From Tenrec ecaudatus (taxonomy: Eukaryota > Chordata > Mammalia > Afrosoricida > Tenrecidae), in NCBI RefSeq assembly GCF_050624435.1, contig NC_134539.1, positions 119,147,525 to 119,211,524 on the forward strand: DNA of 64,000 nucleotides, read 5' to 3'. This document shows positions 48,346 through 58,772 of this stretch, piece by piece. Both the position numbers and the translations under genes were made by a program. How positions within the stretch are numbered: position 1 is the stretch's first letter; every line of letters starts with the position of its first letter. Below the pieces are notes generated by a model. That model did not search any database and was not told the origin of the DNA. It saw only the letters and a program-made list of their open reading frames with translations.

Positions 48346-49134
48346 AAGGCGTCGAAGGGATCAGGTATCAGGCATTAAAGACAAAAAAAAAATCATAGCA
48401 TTGTGAATGAGGGGATGTGCAGAGTGGGGGCCCAGGACCTATCTGGGGGAAATTGGACATCCCCTTGCATGGGCTCTGGGGAGGTGACGAGCCAATCAGA
48501 GTGCAGTGGAGCAACGATGAAACATACAATTTTCCTCTAGTTCTTAAATGCTTCCTCCCTCACCCCCCCCCCACTATCATGATCCCAATTCTACCTCACA
48601 TATCTGGCTGGACCAGAGGATATACACTGGCACAGAGAGGAACTGGAAATACAGGGAATCCAGGACAGATGAACCCCTCAGGATCAGTGGTGAGAGTAGC
48701 AATATTAGGAGGGTGCAGGGAAGGTGAGGGAAAAAGGGGGAACAGATGACAAGATCCACATATAACCTCCTCCCTGGAGGACTGACAGCAGACAACTGGG
48801 TGAGGGAGATGTCAGATGGTATACGATATGATAAAATAATTATTATTTATAAATTATCAAGGGGGAGGGGGGGAGGGGAGGGATGGAACAAATGAGGAGC
48901 TGATGCCAAGGACTCAAGTAGAAAGCAGATGTTTTGAGAATGATGATGGCAACATACGGACGAATGTGCTGGACACAAATGATGTATGTACAGATTGTGA
49001 AAAGAGTTGTATGAGCCCCTAATAAAATGATTATTAAAAAAAATTAAAAAGACGAAGGAAAAACTGGGTACAAGAGGAAAAGTAGAGGCAGCTAAGCCAG
49101 AGACAGAGGTGAGAGCAGTTGCTTTGGATGACTG

Positions 49135-49960
49135 AGTGGTGTTCCAGCTCAGACAAGGTCTTCTCTCTCTTTCGTAAAACTTTTACTGACAAATCAAACA
49201 GTTCATTCACTAGTAAGAAAAAGAGTTGTACAACCATTGCCACAACCAAACCCTGAACATCTGCTTCCTTCTTGTGTTCATTGTCACTAGTTCCCCATTT
49301 CCTCCCAACCACTCCCACCATGCCCCCAAGAAATCATCAGTCCAGTTACTGTCTCCAGAGACCCACCCATCCTACATCTCATATACAAAAACACACGCAG
49401 GCCCCCAAATAATGACAGAAAAAAACCCAGCACAAAATATTAAAATATTAAAAATGGAAACAAATGTAAAATGGGTTAACAGGGAAATGAAATAATAAGG
49501 GGTTGCATTTTGACCCTACTCCATGTGCAGTCATCCACGTTACCATGCACTCTGTCTGATAGCCCTGCTAGTCACATGCCTCCTCTGTGGTCAGGCGGGA
49601 TTTCCCACAGGCTTCATCCATGGGGGAATGGATTTCGGGCTTTCACTGTCATCCATAACCTTTTCCAAGTTGTGTGCTCAGAATTGAATTTCTAATGCTG
49701 TCCCCTCCTCCAGTCTTGGATTTTATTATTTACAATCCTTGGATCACACAGGCTGGTGTGCTTCTTCTGTGGAATTAGCTGACACTTTGCTTAGATGACT
49801 GCTGGTTTAAGGCAAGATTTTAAGACTCCAGATGCTATTTTTTTTTCTGACAGCCAAGCCCCATTTGCTTTCTTCCCCACACTTTGCTATAGCACCCATA
49901 TGTTCAGTGACCAGGCCTCCTCTCTCACGGAAAACCTTAAGCTATTTTCACAGATTGTCT
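49135..49960 (-). mobile_element. Older L1 3' region (copy 2 counterpart)
   Basis: It matches 18,130-18,900 in order and content. Confidence 0.5.
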
Positions 49961-50714
49961 CAGAGACAAGCACTGGCACCATTAGTGGATTACACCCCCA
50001 GAATCCTAGCACTTGACATCATATGGTGCAAATGGAGCATGCTGGATTGAAATCCCAGAAATCCTCATGCCCATGGGAACTTTTAAACGCCCCCGGCACA
50101 CGTGAGAGGGTATTTAGTTCTTTGACCTCCCAAGCATTGAGGTGTTGACCTGGCTCCTCTCTGGAGGCCAGAATAGTTCTCCAGCATGACCTCTCTGTCT
50201 GACCAGAGTAATTCTTCCTCTTGGTGAAAAAACAAGAAAGTTGATTCTGGTAACAAACCGATGACTTTGAAGTATGATTTTGACAAAGAATATTAAATAT
50301 TTCACAGGTTAACAGACTAAAATGGTGTGGGTGAAGATGACCAGACTTCTCTCACGTACTGTGGACATGTGATCAGGTCACCTGTCCCTGGGAAAGGACA
50401 GGATGGTGGTACAGTAGAGGTCAGTGACCACTCAGAAGACCCTCCATAGGAAGGATTGACAGGAAGCTGCAACAACATGCTCGGAAGTAACGATGATGAT
50501 GAGGGTGGTGCAGACTGAGCACAGTTTTCAGCTCCTATGCTGGTGGGAAACGGACCGGATAGACCCCACAGCTCATCCTGATAGGTGGAATGGTTACGTT
50601 TGGCAGTGTGAACCCAGCAGAGCCCCATGGGAGAGCAAGCTGGTGATATGTTCTGGTAAAGGTCAGGCACAGCTTCACTGCCACAGAGTCCATTCTAACA
50701 TACAGTGATTATGG

Positions 50715-50908
50715 AGGGTAGGAGCCCTTGTGCCATAGTGGTTAAACCTTGGGCTGTGGTCTGCATGGTTGGCAGTTCGAAACTACTGGCAGCTGCTAGA
50801 GTGAAAAAGTGAGCTTTCTACTCCCATAAGGCAGTTACAGTCTCAGAAACCCACAATGGGTCACTTTTAATCCGCATCAGCTCGATGGCAGTGGGTCGGG
50901 TTTTAGAA
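50715..50908 (+). mobile_element. AfroSINE (copy 2 counterpart)
   Basis: It begins 'ggagcccttgtgccatagtg' and ends 'cagctcgatggcagtgggtc', the same insertion as 19,645-19,838. The next 700 bp include AT-rich 'attattattcaaa' repeats but no gene. Confidence 0.85.
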
Positions 50909-51591
50909 GGCAGGGTCTGTTTCGTGGACGGTAACTGTGCATGGGAGTAGAAAACCTGGTCTCGCTCCGGAGCAATGGGCAGAACCCCTTCACAGCAGCG
51001 CTACGCAGCCTTCCAGGGCAACTGACTCAAGGAAACCACACAACATTATTATTCAAATAACCACACAATATTATTATTCAAACAATCAAACAATTATAAT
51101 TCAAATGTGCATGAATGAAATGCGTGCACAAGCAGGATGACTGGAAACCATCAATCACCCTTTGCATGGGCAGAGAGGAAACTACCAATAATTAAGTTGC
51201 AGAAGCGTGATTGTATTATTTCATATAATTTCTGCTATTTGAGTTTCCTAAGATACGTTCGTGAGCGTCCTTTGCCCTGTGTCAGTGCTTACAAGGAAGG
51301 CACTTCAGTCAGAGTTTAGTCTCACCACAGTCCCAATGCCATCTGGAGAACCCTCCACTCACTCTCTGACCACCGACTGCCAAGGTGAAGTCCTAAGTCA
51401 ACAGAGAGAGGCAGAAGCCCTGACCAGTTTTTGAGAATATCCAGACAGGTTGCCAGACCCAGTAGGCCTATTGGAAATACAAATGGAAAAGTATTTCAAA
51501 ACCCAAAGAAGGAGAAATGTTGGCTTGAAATAGCTCAGATGTAAATAGAAGTTATCTCCCCTACTGTGGTCTGAAATTAAAAAATCTTCCT

Positions 51592-52048
51592 GTCTTTTAA
51601 AAAAATCATTTAATGAGGGTTTCATACAACTCTTATTACAATTCATACATACATCAGTTGTATAAAGCACATTTGTACATTCATTGCCCTCATCATTCTC
51701 AAAATATTTGCTCTCCACGTAAGCCCCTGACATCAGCTCCTCATTTTTCCCCTCCCTCCTCATTACCTCCTCCCTTCTGAGCCCTTGATATTTTATAAAT
51801 TATTATTATTTTGTCATATCTTACATTGCCCAATGTCTCCCTTCACCCAGTTTTCTGTTGTCTGTCCCCTAGGGAGGAGGTTATATGTAGATCCTTGTAA
51901 TAGGTTTCCCTTTTCATCCCACCCTCCCAGTATCACCACTCTCACCATTGGCCCTGAAGGGAACATCCGCCCTGGATTCTCTGTGGTTCCAGTTCCTATC
52001 TGTACCAGTGCACATCCTCCGGTCTAGCAGATTTGTAAGGTAGAGATG
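51592..52048 (-). mobile_element. L1 3'-end fragment (copy 2 counterpart)
   Basis: It starts 'ttttaaaaaaatcatttaat' and ends near 'ctccggtctagcagatttgt'. It matches 20,490-21,010 without the second nested start seen there. The interval 52,049-53,020 shows no gene. Confidence 0.8.
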
Positions 52049-53058
52049 GAGCCCTCCTGTCTGACAACAAAAGCTTTACAAAGACTTGTGGGAAAGCTAG
52101 AGCTGGCGACAACTTGCCCACTGAAAGAATCAGAGGACAGCCAACTTTGCATAGAAACTGTGGAGTCTGCATGGCTCTGAGGATTGGGTTAGACCTCAGT
52201 TGGATGGCATGTCAGCCCTTTCCCAACCCTTTTGTGTTTAATGAATATGTGGAAGAAAACCTTTCTTCCCTCTGTAGTATGCGATTATGCTCATTTCCCC
52301 CTCGGACAGCCCGATATGACAGCGAGGTCTGAAACCAGGGGGAAGTGGCCAATATACAGTTAGGAATAGTCCAGTAAAAGACTAACCTGCGAGTAGAAGG
52401 TAAGAATAGGCCAATGTGAGTGAAATCAGGGTCCCCTACACTGTGAGTAGACGTGTAAATCGCTTTCATCTTTGGGAGATAATTTAGCAAAATCTCCAAA
52501 TGCACGGAATGTACAGACTTTCAATTTCATGTATAGGTGCCTATTCTGGTGACATAGGGGCAAATATAAACAAAGATGTACATACATCTAACTGGGAAAA
52601 CCGAGTCACCAGTGTGAAGACAAGAGGCGGGCTGCTAGCATACCACACCTGCTGAAAGACCTTTGTCCTGGGAGCTGGCCAAGGGCTGCGGAGCACACAT
52701 GCACCATCGCTCCCACCTGCACTTCACATCCCCCAGGAACTGATCTACAAAACCTGATCTCCTAGTTCATAATATTCCCAGTGTGAACTTCTCAATTCCA
52801 ACCAGCAAATTTTTTGGGGGGGTGCCCTGATTGCAGAGGCAAAAGAGAAACTGGGGGACTAGGAAGCTGTGATTTGGCAGTGTTAAAAAGTTTGGCATTT
52901 TCTTTCGCAAGAAACAATACGTGAGTCAACAGGGCAATCAGTTGAGCAATAGAGCAAACTTGGTCACCTGAGGGTACCACCTAGTGAATTTGTATGTTTG
53001 TTAAACTCTTTCTGCTCTGCTGCCTTTTGCCCCACCTTCTCGAGGGTGACACCGGGGG

Positions 53059-53064
53059 TATAAA
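53059..53064 (+). promoter_or_regulatory. TATA box of WFDC gene 2
   Basis: TATAAA lies 49 bp before the start codon, in the same sequence context as gene 1. Confidence 0.7.
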
Positions 53065-53107
53065 TCGGAGCGGAGCTGAGTGTGGGCAGCAGCACATCAA
53101 GGCCAAC

Positions 53108-55144
53108 ATGAAGACAGGCATGGTTTTTCTTCTGGTGGTTCTCATCGGCCTGGGCATGGAGACGGACTGTGTGAACAGCCTTTCCTCGGAAGGTGACTAT
53201 GCTGAGGGCATCTCTAGCTGAGAGCAGACATGGCTCAGGCTAGCCTTAGACCGAGGATGATTTGCCAACAGAAGCAGGAATGGAGATTTGGTAGAGGCCT
53301 GACACACATTCTCTGAGCTGTGTGCCCGGTCAATCTCCTGATTAGATTGGGGTGGGTCTGGGCAGATGTTGAGGGGAGCGAAGGCTCTGTTTTCTGGTCA
53401 GGACATGTGTCCTGGGCACAGGACTGTCCAGGGGAGCAGCTCCAGGAGGAACCTGGCATGTGCGGGGATGGAGCGATGGTGGTCTGTGGTCAGAGACAAT
53501 ACAATGTCTTCTTATGAAGAAGTGCCAAGGCCTGGGTGATGTGGATGCAGATTTCTCACCTGTGAGATTCTGCAGCCTTTGTAGCAAGGAAAAGGTTGGC
53601 TTGGAAATCGGGGCTTTTGAATGAGAATGGAGCAGCTGAGGCTGCAGGAAGCACACAGGAGCATGCAAGAAGAAATGGAAGAGGCTGATGTCCTGTCTGT
53701 TATGTGGGCTTTGACCTCCAGTGTCCGTTTCCTTATGTGTCCTAATAAACATTCAGGACTCAAAAAGACCATTGTATATTTCAGGGCGACAAAAACCTGG
53801 AATCTGTCCAAAGGTGCCACCTGGAATCCCTGGAGCTTGTGTTGATATGTGTAAAAGAGATGATGACTGTCCCAGACAAACTAAATGCTGCAGGAATGTG
53901 TGTGCCCATGTCTGCAAACGTCCTGTTTTCCCAGTAAGTATAAGCCGATCAAGAGATGCCCAAGAGGGAGACAAGATTGTGGTGGACTTTGCTCCAAGAG
54001 AAAGGGACTGGAAGCAAATGTCATCAGAAGGATTCTAGTGGCTTCATCTCAGCCCCCCACCCCACCCCCAGAGAGGAAGCAGCATCCCCTGGCAGTCAGA
54101 GAGGACCAGTAGAGACGTGTGTCTGGGATCCTACAGTCACAGGATTACTAGTCCCCAGGAGTTCTTGGCTACCTCCTTTCCTCTTGCTACCAAGGGGCCA
54201 AGCATAATGCTTACCTGTCCTGGAGAGTGCGTGATCCTGGAGCAAGGCAAAGGAAGGGTCATCTACTCACCATTTCCTATACCAGCCAGACAGCCGCTGA
54301 TGTAAACTTAAAAAGAAAAATAAAATTCCACGTCAGGGAGACGAGTTCATATCAGTAATTACAACCTAGTGGAAACACTGCTTAGTACTAATTTATCATA
54401 TGGTTAGTGGGGGCACTGAGAAGGGTCATTCGTTTTGCATGTGTGTTTCGGACAGGTTGTCAGGAAAGGAGAGTTTTTAGAGAAGGGCCTTAAAGGATGC
54501 TTAAAGTTCACCAAGTAACAGGAAGGTAGTCTCCGTGTTTCCCACACTGGGATGACACCGCCCCTGGGATGGTGTGGGAGGTGGGGGTGCTGGAAGAATC
54601 AGGGGAGGGGGAGGGGTGGCACTGCAAAGCAGATATCTGCACTTGATCCTGTGATCGGAGATATAGGACAAGTTTTTCATTTCCACCGGGTTTTTCTCTG
54701 AAAAGGTGGGCGGCAGGTCAAACAAGGTGGGAAGTCTATGGGACAGGAGAGAATGAGAATTGAACCCCTCTTTGAAGATGTCTGTGGCTCAGAGGGTCAT
54801 GGAGGCCCCATAGTGTGTCTATTAAGCCAGAATACAGAGCAAGGAGCAGCCTGCGAGAGAGACTGACTGACAAGCTGTCGGAGGTTTTGAGCAGAGGGCA
54901 TGTCATGGTCCAATTTGTATTTCAGAATGGTGTTCCTGGAGGCCCTGGGGATGACATAGAGACTCTTCATTAAGCCTGCGTGATGACCAGCCACAGAAGA
55001 TGCTCATAAATCCATGAATCCCATGTGTGGCATTACAAGACCCCCTTCAATCTCCATTCCTGACCCTTCTTCTCCTTGACCTTGCACCCGTAAAAGAAGA
55101 AGAGCTATAATGGACTTCTGTCCATAATAGAAATGAATGCCTAA
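53108..55144 (+). CDS. WFDC18: WFDC18/WDNM1-like WAP-domain secreted protein, copy 2
   Basis: Exon 1 (53,108-53,192) is identical to copy 1 over all 85 coding bases. Exon 2 (53,785-53,933) keeps all eight WAP cysteines (TKCCRNVCAHVC signature region) but differs at 14 amino-acid positions. It has a basic KRDDDC where copy 1 has SSDDDC. The last codon of exon 2 is CCA instead of the TGA of copy 1, so translation must continue. A candidate exon 3 after 'cccgtaaaag' (55,097-55,144) adds KKSYNGLLSIIEMNA and a stop that overlaps an AATAAA at 55,143. The predicted product would be 93 residues. Exons 1 and 2 are well supported; exon 3 is inferred from a reasonable acceptor, frame and polyadenylation signal. 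If the donor at 53,934 is not used, reading continues into the intron for about 35 codons, which I consider less likely. It is secreted by signal peptide; the target is unknown. Confidence 0.8.
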
Positions 55145-55302
55145 TAAACGTGTGTCCAAAAATTGTGTCTGTGGCATTATTCAGGATGAGTCAGTCTTCC
55201 TCTTGAAGAATTCAAATATATCATGTTTGGACCAGCAGTACCAGGTATGTTTCCTGCAGTGAGCACCATGAAGGCCAGGGACTCAGGATACCAAAGATAA
55301 GA

Positions 55303-55950
55303 TTCTCCTGCCTCATGGGTTGGAAAGGGGGAACCGATTACAAGGATCTACATGTGACCTCCTCCCTGGGGCATGGACAACAGAAAACTGTGTGAAAGGA
55401 GTCATTGACAGGGTAAGATATGACAAGATAATAATTTGTAAATTATCAAGAATTCATAAGGGAGGGGGAAGAAGGGAGGGAGGAGAAAAAATGAGGACCT
55501 GTTGCCAGGGGCTTAAGTGGAGAGCACAAGTTTTGAGATGATGAGGGCAATGAATGTACAAATGTGATTTACACAATTGATGTATGGATAGATGGTGATA
55601 AGAGTTGTATTAGACTCTAATAAAATGATTAAAAATGAAAAGAAAAACATATTATAAGTTATTGTAATTTTTCTAATAATACCTGTCTTATATATGATTG
55701 TATGCACATATACATATGTATATAATGATTACATAAGATACATGTACAATATAAATATGTATATAATCATTTCAGCTATATATCAAACTGGAGTTATATA
55801 TGTATATATTTACTATAACCTGTGTATATACTGTATATACTCAAGTATAAGCCTACCATAATATCAGCTGAAGCACCTAATTTTACCAACAAAATTGCAT
55901 TAAAAATGCGCTGAACTTAAAAAAATTTTTGAATCATTCTCCTGCCTCAT
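55303..55950 (+). mobile_element. L1 3' end with extra downstream sequence, flanked by 15-bp duplications
   Basis: The sequence attctcctgcctcat occurs at 55,303-55,317 and 55,936-55,950. Copy 1 has the empty site near 24,275-24,290. The insert holds an L1 3' end (55,318-55,640), then AT-rich sequence, then at about 55,832-55,930 an arm resembling the DNA transposon end ('gtatatactcaagtataagc') and an A/T-rich end. This looks like a single insertion that carried flanking DNA. Confidence 0.7.
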
Positions 55951-56149
55951 TCCTGCAGGGCCCTTGGTGGGTCACACAGAGCCCGTCACCACCACAAGGT
56001 CAGCTGTGGGAAACAGAAAGATTTCTCCCAAATAGATGTTAGACTGAGGATACTGCTAGCACCTAATGATAAGGGATTGTCAAGGAACCTCCTGAAGGCA
56101 GTCAGTTGCCAGACCACTGATAGCCTCCCCCCCCCCCCCACGAACCTCC

Positions 56150-56417
56150 AAGTGCTGATACGGACAATGGGCCACTTCTCCCTAAAGACTTATGACCATT
56201 GATTTGGCTTCCTTAGGTGGGGATTACACCTACTGATAATGGTTCTATGGAGATCCAGAGAACAGGTCAAACCTGCTCAGTGACATCCAAAGTTAGGCTG
56301 CCATCCTCAATGGAGGATCCGCCCTTCTTGTGACATGTGTGCCCCTAATCCCTGCTCTTCCTATTGTGTGTATGTCCCTAGATTGTCCCCTTCACATTGC
56401 TGTATAACCTATAGTTA
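56150..56417. other. Sequence unique to copy 2
   Basis: It lies after a C-run (about 56,128-56,141) and replaces roughly 2 kb present in copy 1 (24,480-26,530). I recognise no repeat or exon. Confidence 0.4.
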
Positions 56418-57504
56418 TACATATCTAGCTCAATCCAGCATAATCAAGATTACAATGGTCCTTGTCTGAGGGTACGGCTGTTTGAGAATCTCCCTGTGAC
56501 TATAGCAGATCTGCCAGTGGCCCAAACTGACAAGATCCTCTGCAGATGAGTTGGGGGCCCCCACTGTCCTCCGCAGGCCTCCACATTTTGGGTGTTCATA
56601 GTTTTAGCTCGGATGCCTTTCTCTTTACCAGATTCAAATTCTGTAATTGTTATCTTTGGATCACACAAGTTGGTGTGCTTCTGCATATGCTCTTAGTTGA
56701 CTCCCCACTTAGATGTCTGCTTGTTTGAATAGAGCCTTTAAGATCCCAGATACTACCCCATGTGACAGCGATCTGCCCTTGGGTCCGAGTCCCTCCTTCC
56801 ATGCACCCAGGGCCCCTGTAACTGACCTGCAATCTACCGGTGGCTTCCTGGGCGAACTCCACGGGGGACCTTCTACCCCCATTGCTACCTGGGAACTCTC
56901 TACTGGCGCTCTGTTTGCCTGTTCACCCACCCTCCCCAGTCAGTGTAGCTCCCACTCCACTTCCTGCCTGGGAAAGCTGTGCTGTACAGTTACCTCAGGC
57001 TTGAGCCCGTGGCCGGAGCCCATCCTGCTTCTACCCACTGCACTGCGTTTCCCCTGGAACCACTTTAGGCTGGCCTGCATCCCGCGGAGGCCTGTGCCCG
57101 TGGCCTGGAGCACTGAGGCTTCCCGCCCAGCTCTGTGAGGCTACCACCAGGCTCGGACCCTGTGCTGGAGCTAGTTTTGTCCGCTTAGGTGCACTGCAGG
57201 TGTCTGGCACAGGCAGCCCAGAGCACTAAGCCTGCCCACACCAGCGCATTTCTCCCAGTGCTGTGGACTGCTGCCACAGCCCGACCATGCACTGTTCACA
57301 GCTAGGGCGGCCCAAACAGTGAGCATTCCTGCCTACTGGGAGGGCTAATGACACAGCTCTGCATTCCTGCTGGAGCCAGCCCCTCCACTATGGTGCACTG
57401 CAGGGTTTCCAGCTCCAGCAGCCAAGATCGCTAAGCCTGCCTTCCCCAGCACATTCCTCCCAGTGCGGAGGGCAGTGGCCATTGCCCACTATGTTCCACT
57501 GTAG

Positions 57505-58772
57505 CCAAAGATAGAAAGGAGTAAACATCAATAGCCAATATGAGGGATGAAACAGGGTCAATTAAAACAGACCCGAATGAGATTAAAAGGATAATCACAA
57601 AGTACTATGAAAGACTGTATTCTAATGATTCAGAAACATGGAGGACATGGATAATACTTGGAAAAACAGTCTCTCCCTAGATGATGACAAACAGAGGTCA
57701 AGAACCTCAACAATCACATAGCAAAAGAAGAAATAGAGAGGGTCATCAAGAACTTACCAACAACAAAAATGCCCAGGCAGATGGCTTCACATCAGAATTC
57801 TACCAAGCATTCAGGGAAGAGTTGACACCAATCCTTGACAAAGTATTCCATAGCATAGAAAAGCATGGACAACCCCACACTCATTCTATGAAGCCAGAAT
57901 AACTTTGATACCTAAACAGGGCAAATATCCACATGTATAGAGAATTACAGACCAATATCCCTAATGAACATAGATGCAAACATCCTTAACAAAATATTGG
58001 CCAATAGAATACAAAAGTATATAAAGCATATCATCCACCGCGGCCAGGTAGGATTCATCCCAGGCATGCAGGGATGGGTTAACATCTGAAAATCCATCAA
58101 TATTATACAGCACACTAAGAAGAAAAAGGATAAAAATCATATGATAATATCCACAGATGCCGAAAAAGCATTTGACAAGATCCAACACCAATTCCTAATT
58201 AAGATACTCATGAAGATAGGATTAGAAGGTAAATTCCTCAATCCATGAGCAGGGAATCTTCTTCCATTTGTGGAGGTTGCTTTCAATTTCCTGTAGTAGG
58301 GGCTTATAGTTTTCCTTGTATAGGTCTTTAGTTTTTTTGTTAAATATATTCCTAGGATATTTCAGTTTGTTCTTAGCTACTGAGAAGAGTACTTCCTTCT
58401 TGATCTCCTCTTCCATGGTCCAATCTGATGTGCATAGAAAACCTACTGACTTCTGTTTGTTATCTATGAAAGGCCAATGTCCAACATCGTAGTTAATGGA
58501 GAAAAGACAAAAACAAGCCCACCACAAAGGGGTACAAGACAAGGATGCCCTCTGCCCCCACTTCTATTCAATATCATTCTGGAGGTTCTGGCTAACAACA
58601 GAAGACAGTGGAGGGACATCAAAGGAATCCAAATGGGAGAGGAGGAGGTGAAACTATCGCTATTTGCAGACAACATGATCCTATCCATTGAAAAACCCCA
58701 AAGTTCCACAATAGGAGTACTTGCAGTGATAGAGGAATATGGAAGAGTGGCAGGATACAAGATCAACAAACA
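57505..58772 (+). mobile_element. L1 ORF2 fragment, duplicated, with inverted piece
   Basis: This is the counterpart of 27,625-28,705. The catalytic motif reads FADNM instead of FADDM. It ends abruptly at 'aacaaacag', where copy 3 begins, and is interrupted at 58,244-58,459 by an inverted L1 fragment. Confidence 0.9.
58244..58459 (-). repeat. Inverted L1 ORF2 fragment inside the L1
   Basis: The segment is the reverse complement of sequence corresponding to 28,690-28,905 of copy 1. That is the very part that is missing downstream at 58,773. It is inserted between 'aaattcctcaatc' and 'ttatctatgaaagg', replacing about 8 bp. Confidence 0.9.

Larger units (their letters stand above)
42058..49050 (+). 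mobile_element. Largest L1 in the window, with an unusually long 3' UTR
   Basis: A 7-kb element truncated inside ORF1. The order is the ORF1 C-terminal domain, a 107-bp spacer, a broken ORF2 (42,579-46,406), a 3' UTR of about 2.6 kb, then 'cccctaataaaatgattatt' and an A-rich tail. It is inserted in duplicon copy 2 only, so it postdates the older duplication or was lost elsewhere. Confidence 0.92.
34499..58772 (+). repeat. Segmental duplication, copy 2
   Basis: It is collinear with copy 1 in pieces: 34,499-39,345 with 11,778-17,230; 49,045-55,300 with 18,020-24,280; 55,951-56,130 with 24,290-24,470; and 56,420-58,772 with 26,540-28,705. L1 insertions fill 39,346-49,050. The last piece is almost identical to copy 1, whereas the others are clearly more diverged. 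It contains the second WFDC gene. Confidence 0.85.

Noticed and set aside
53721..54038. 105-codon frame reading through the WFDC copy 2 exon 2 donor into the intron
   Set aside because: A strong gtaagt donor at 53,934 and matching intron sequence in copy 1 make splicing more likely.
55640..55830. AT-rich stretch resembling an origin or satellite
   Set aside because: It looks like ordinary TA-rich DNA carried within the insertion at 55,318-55,935, with no regular repeat unit.
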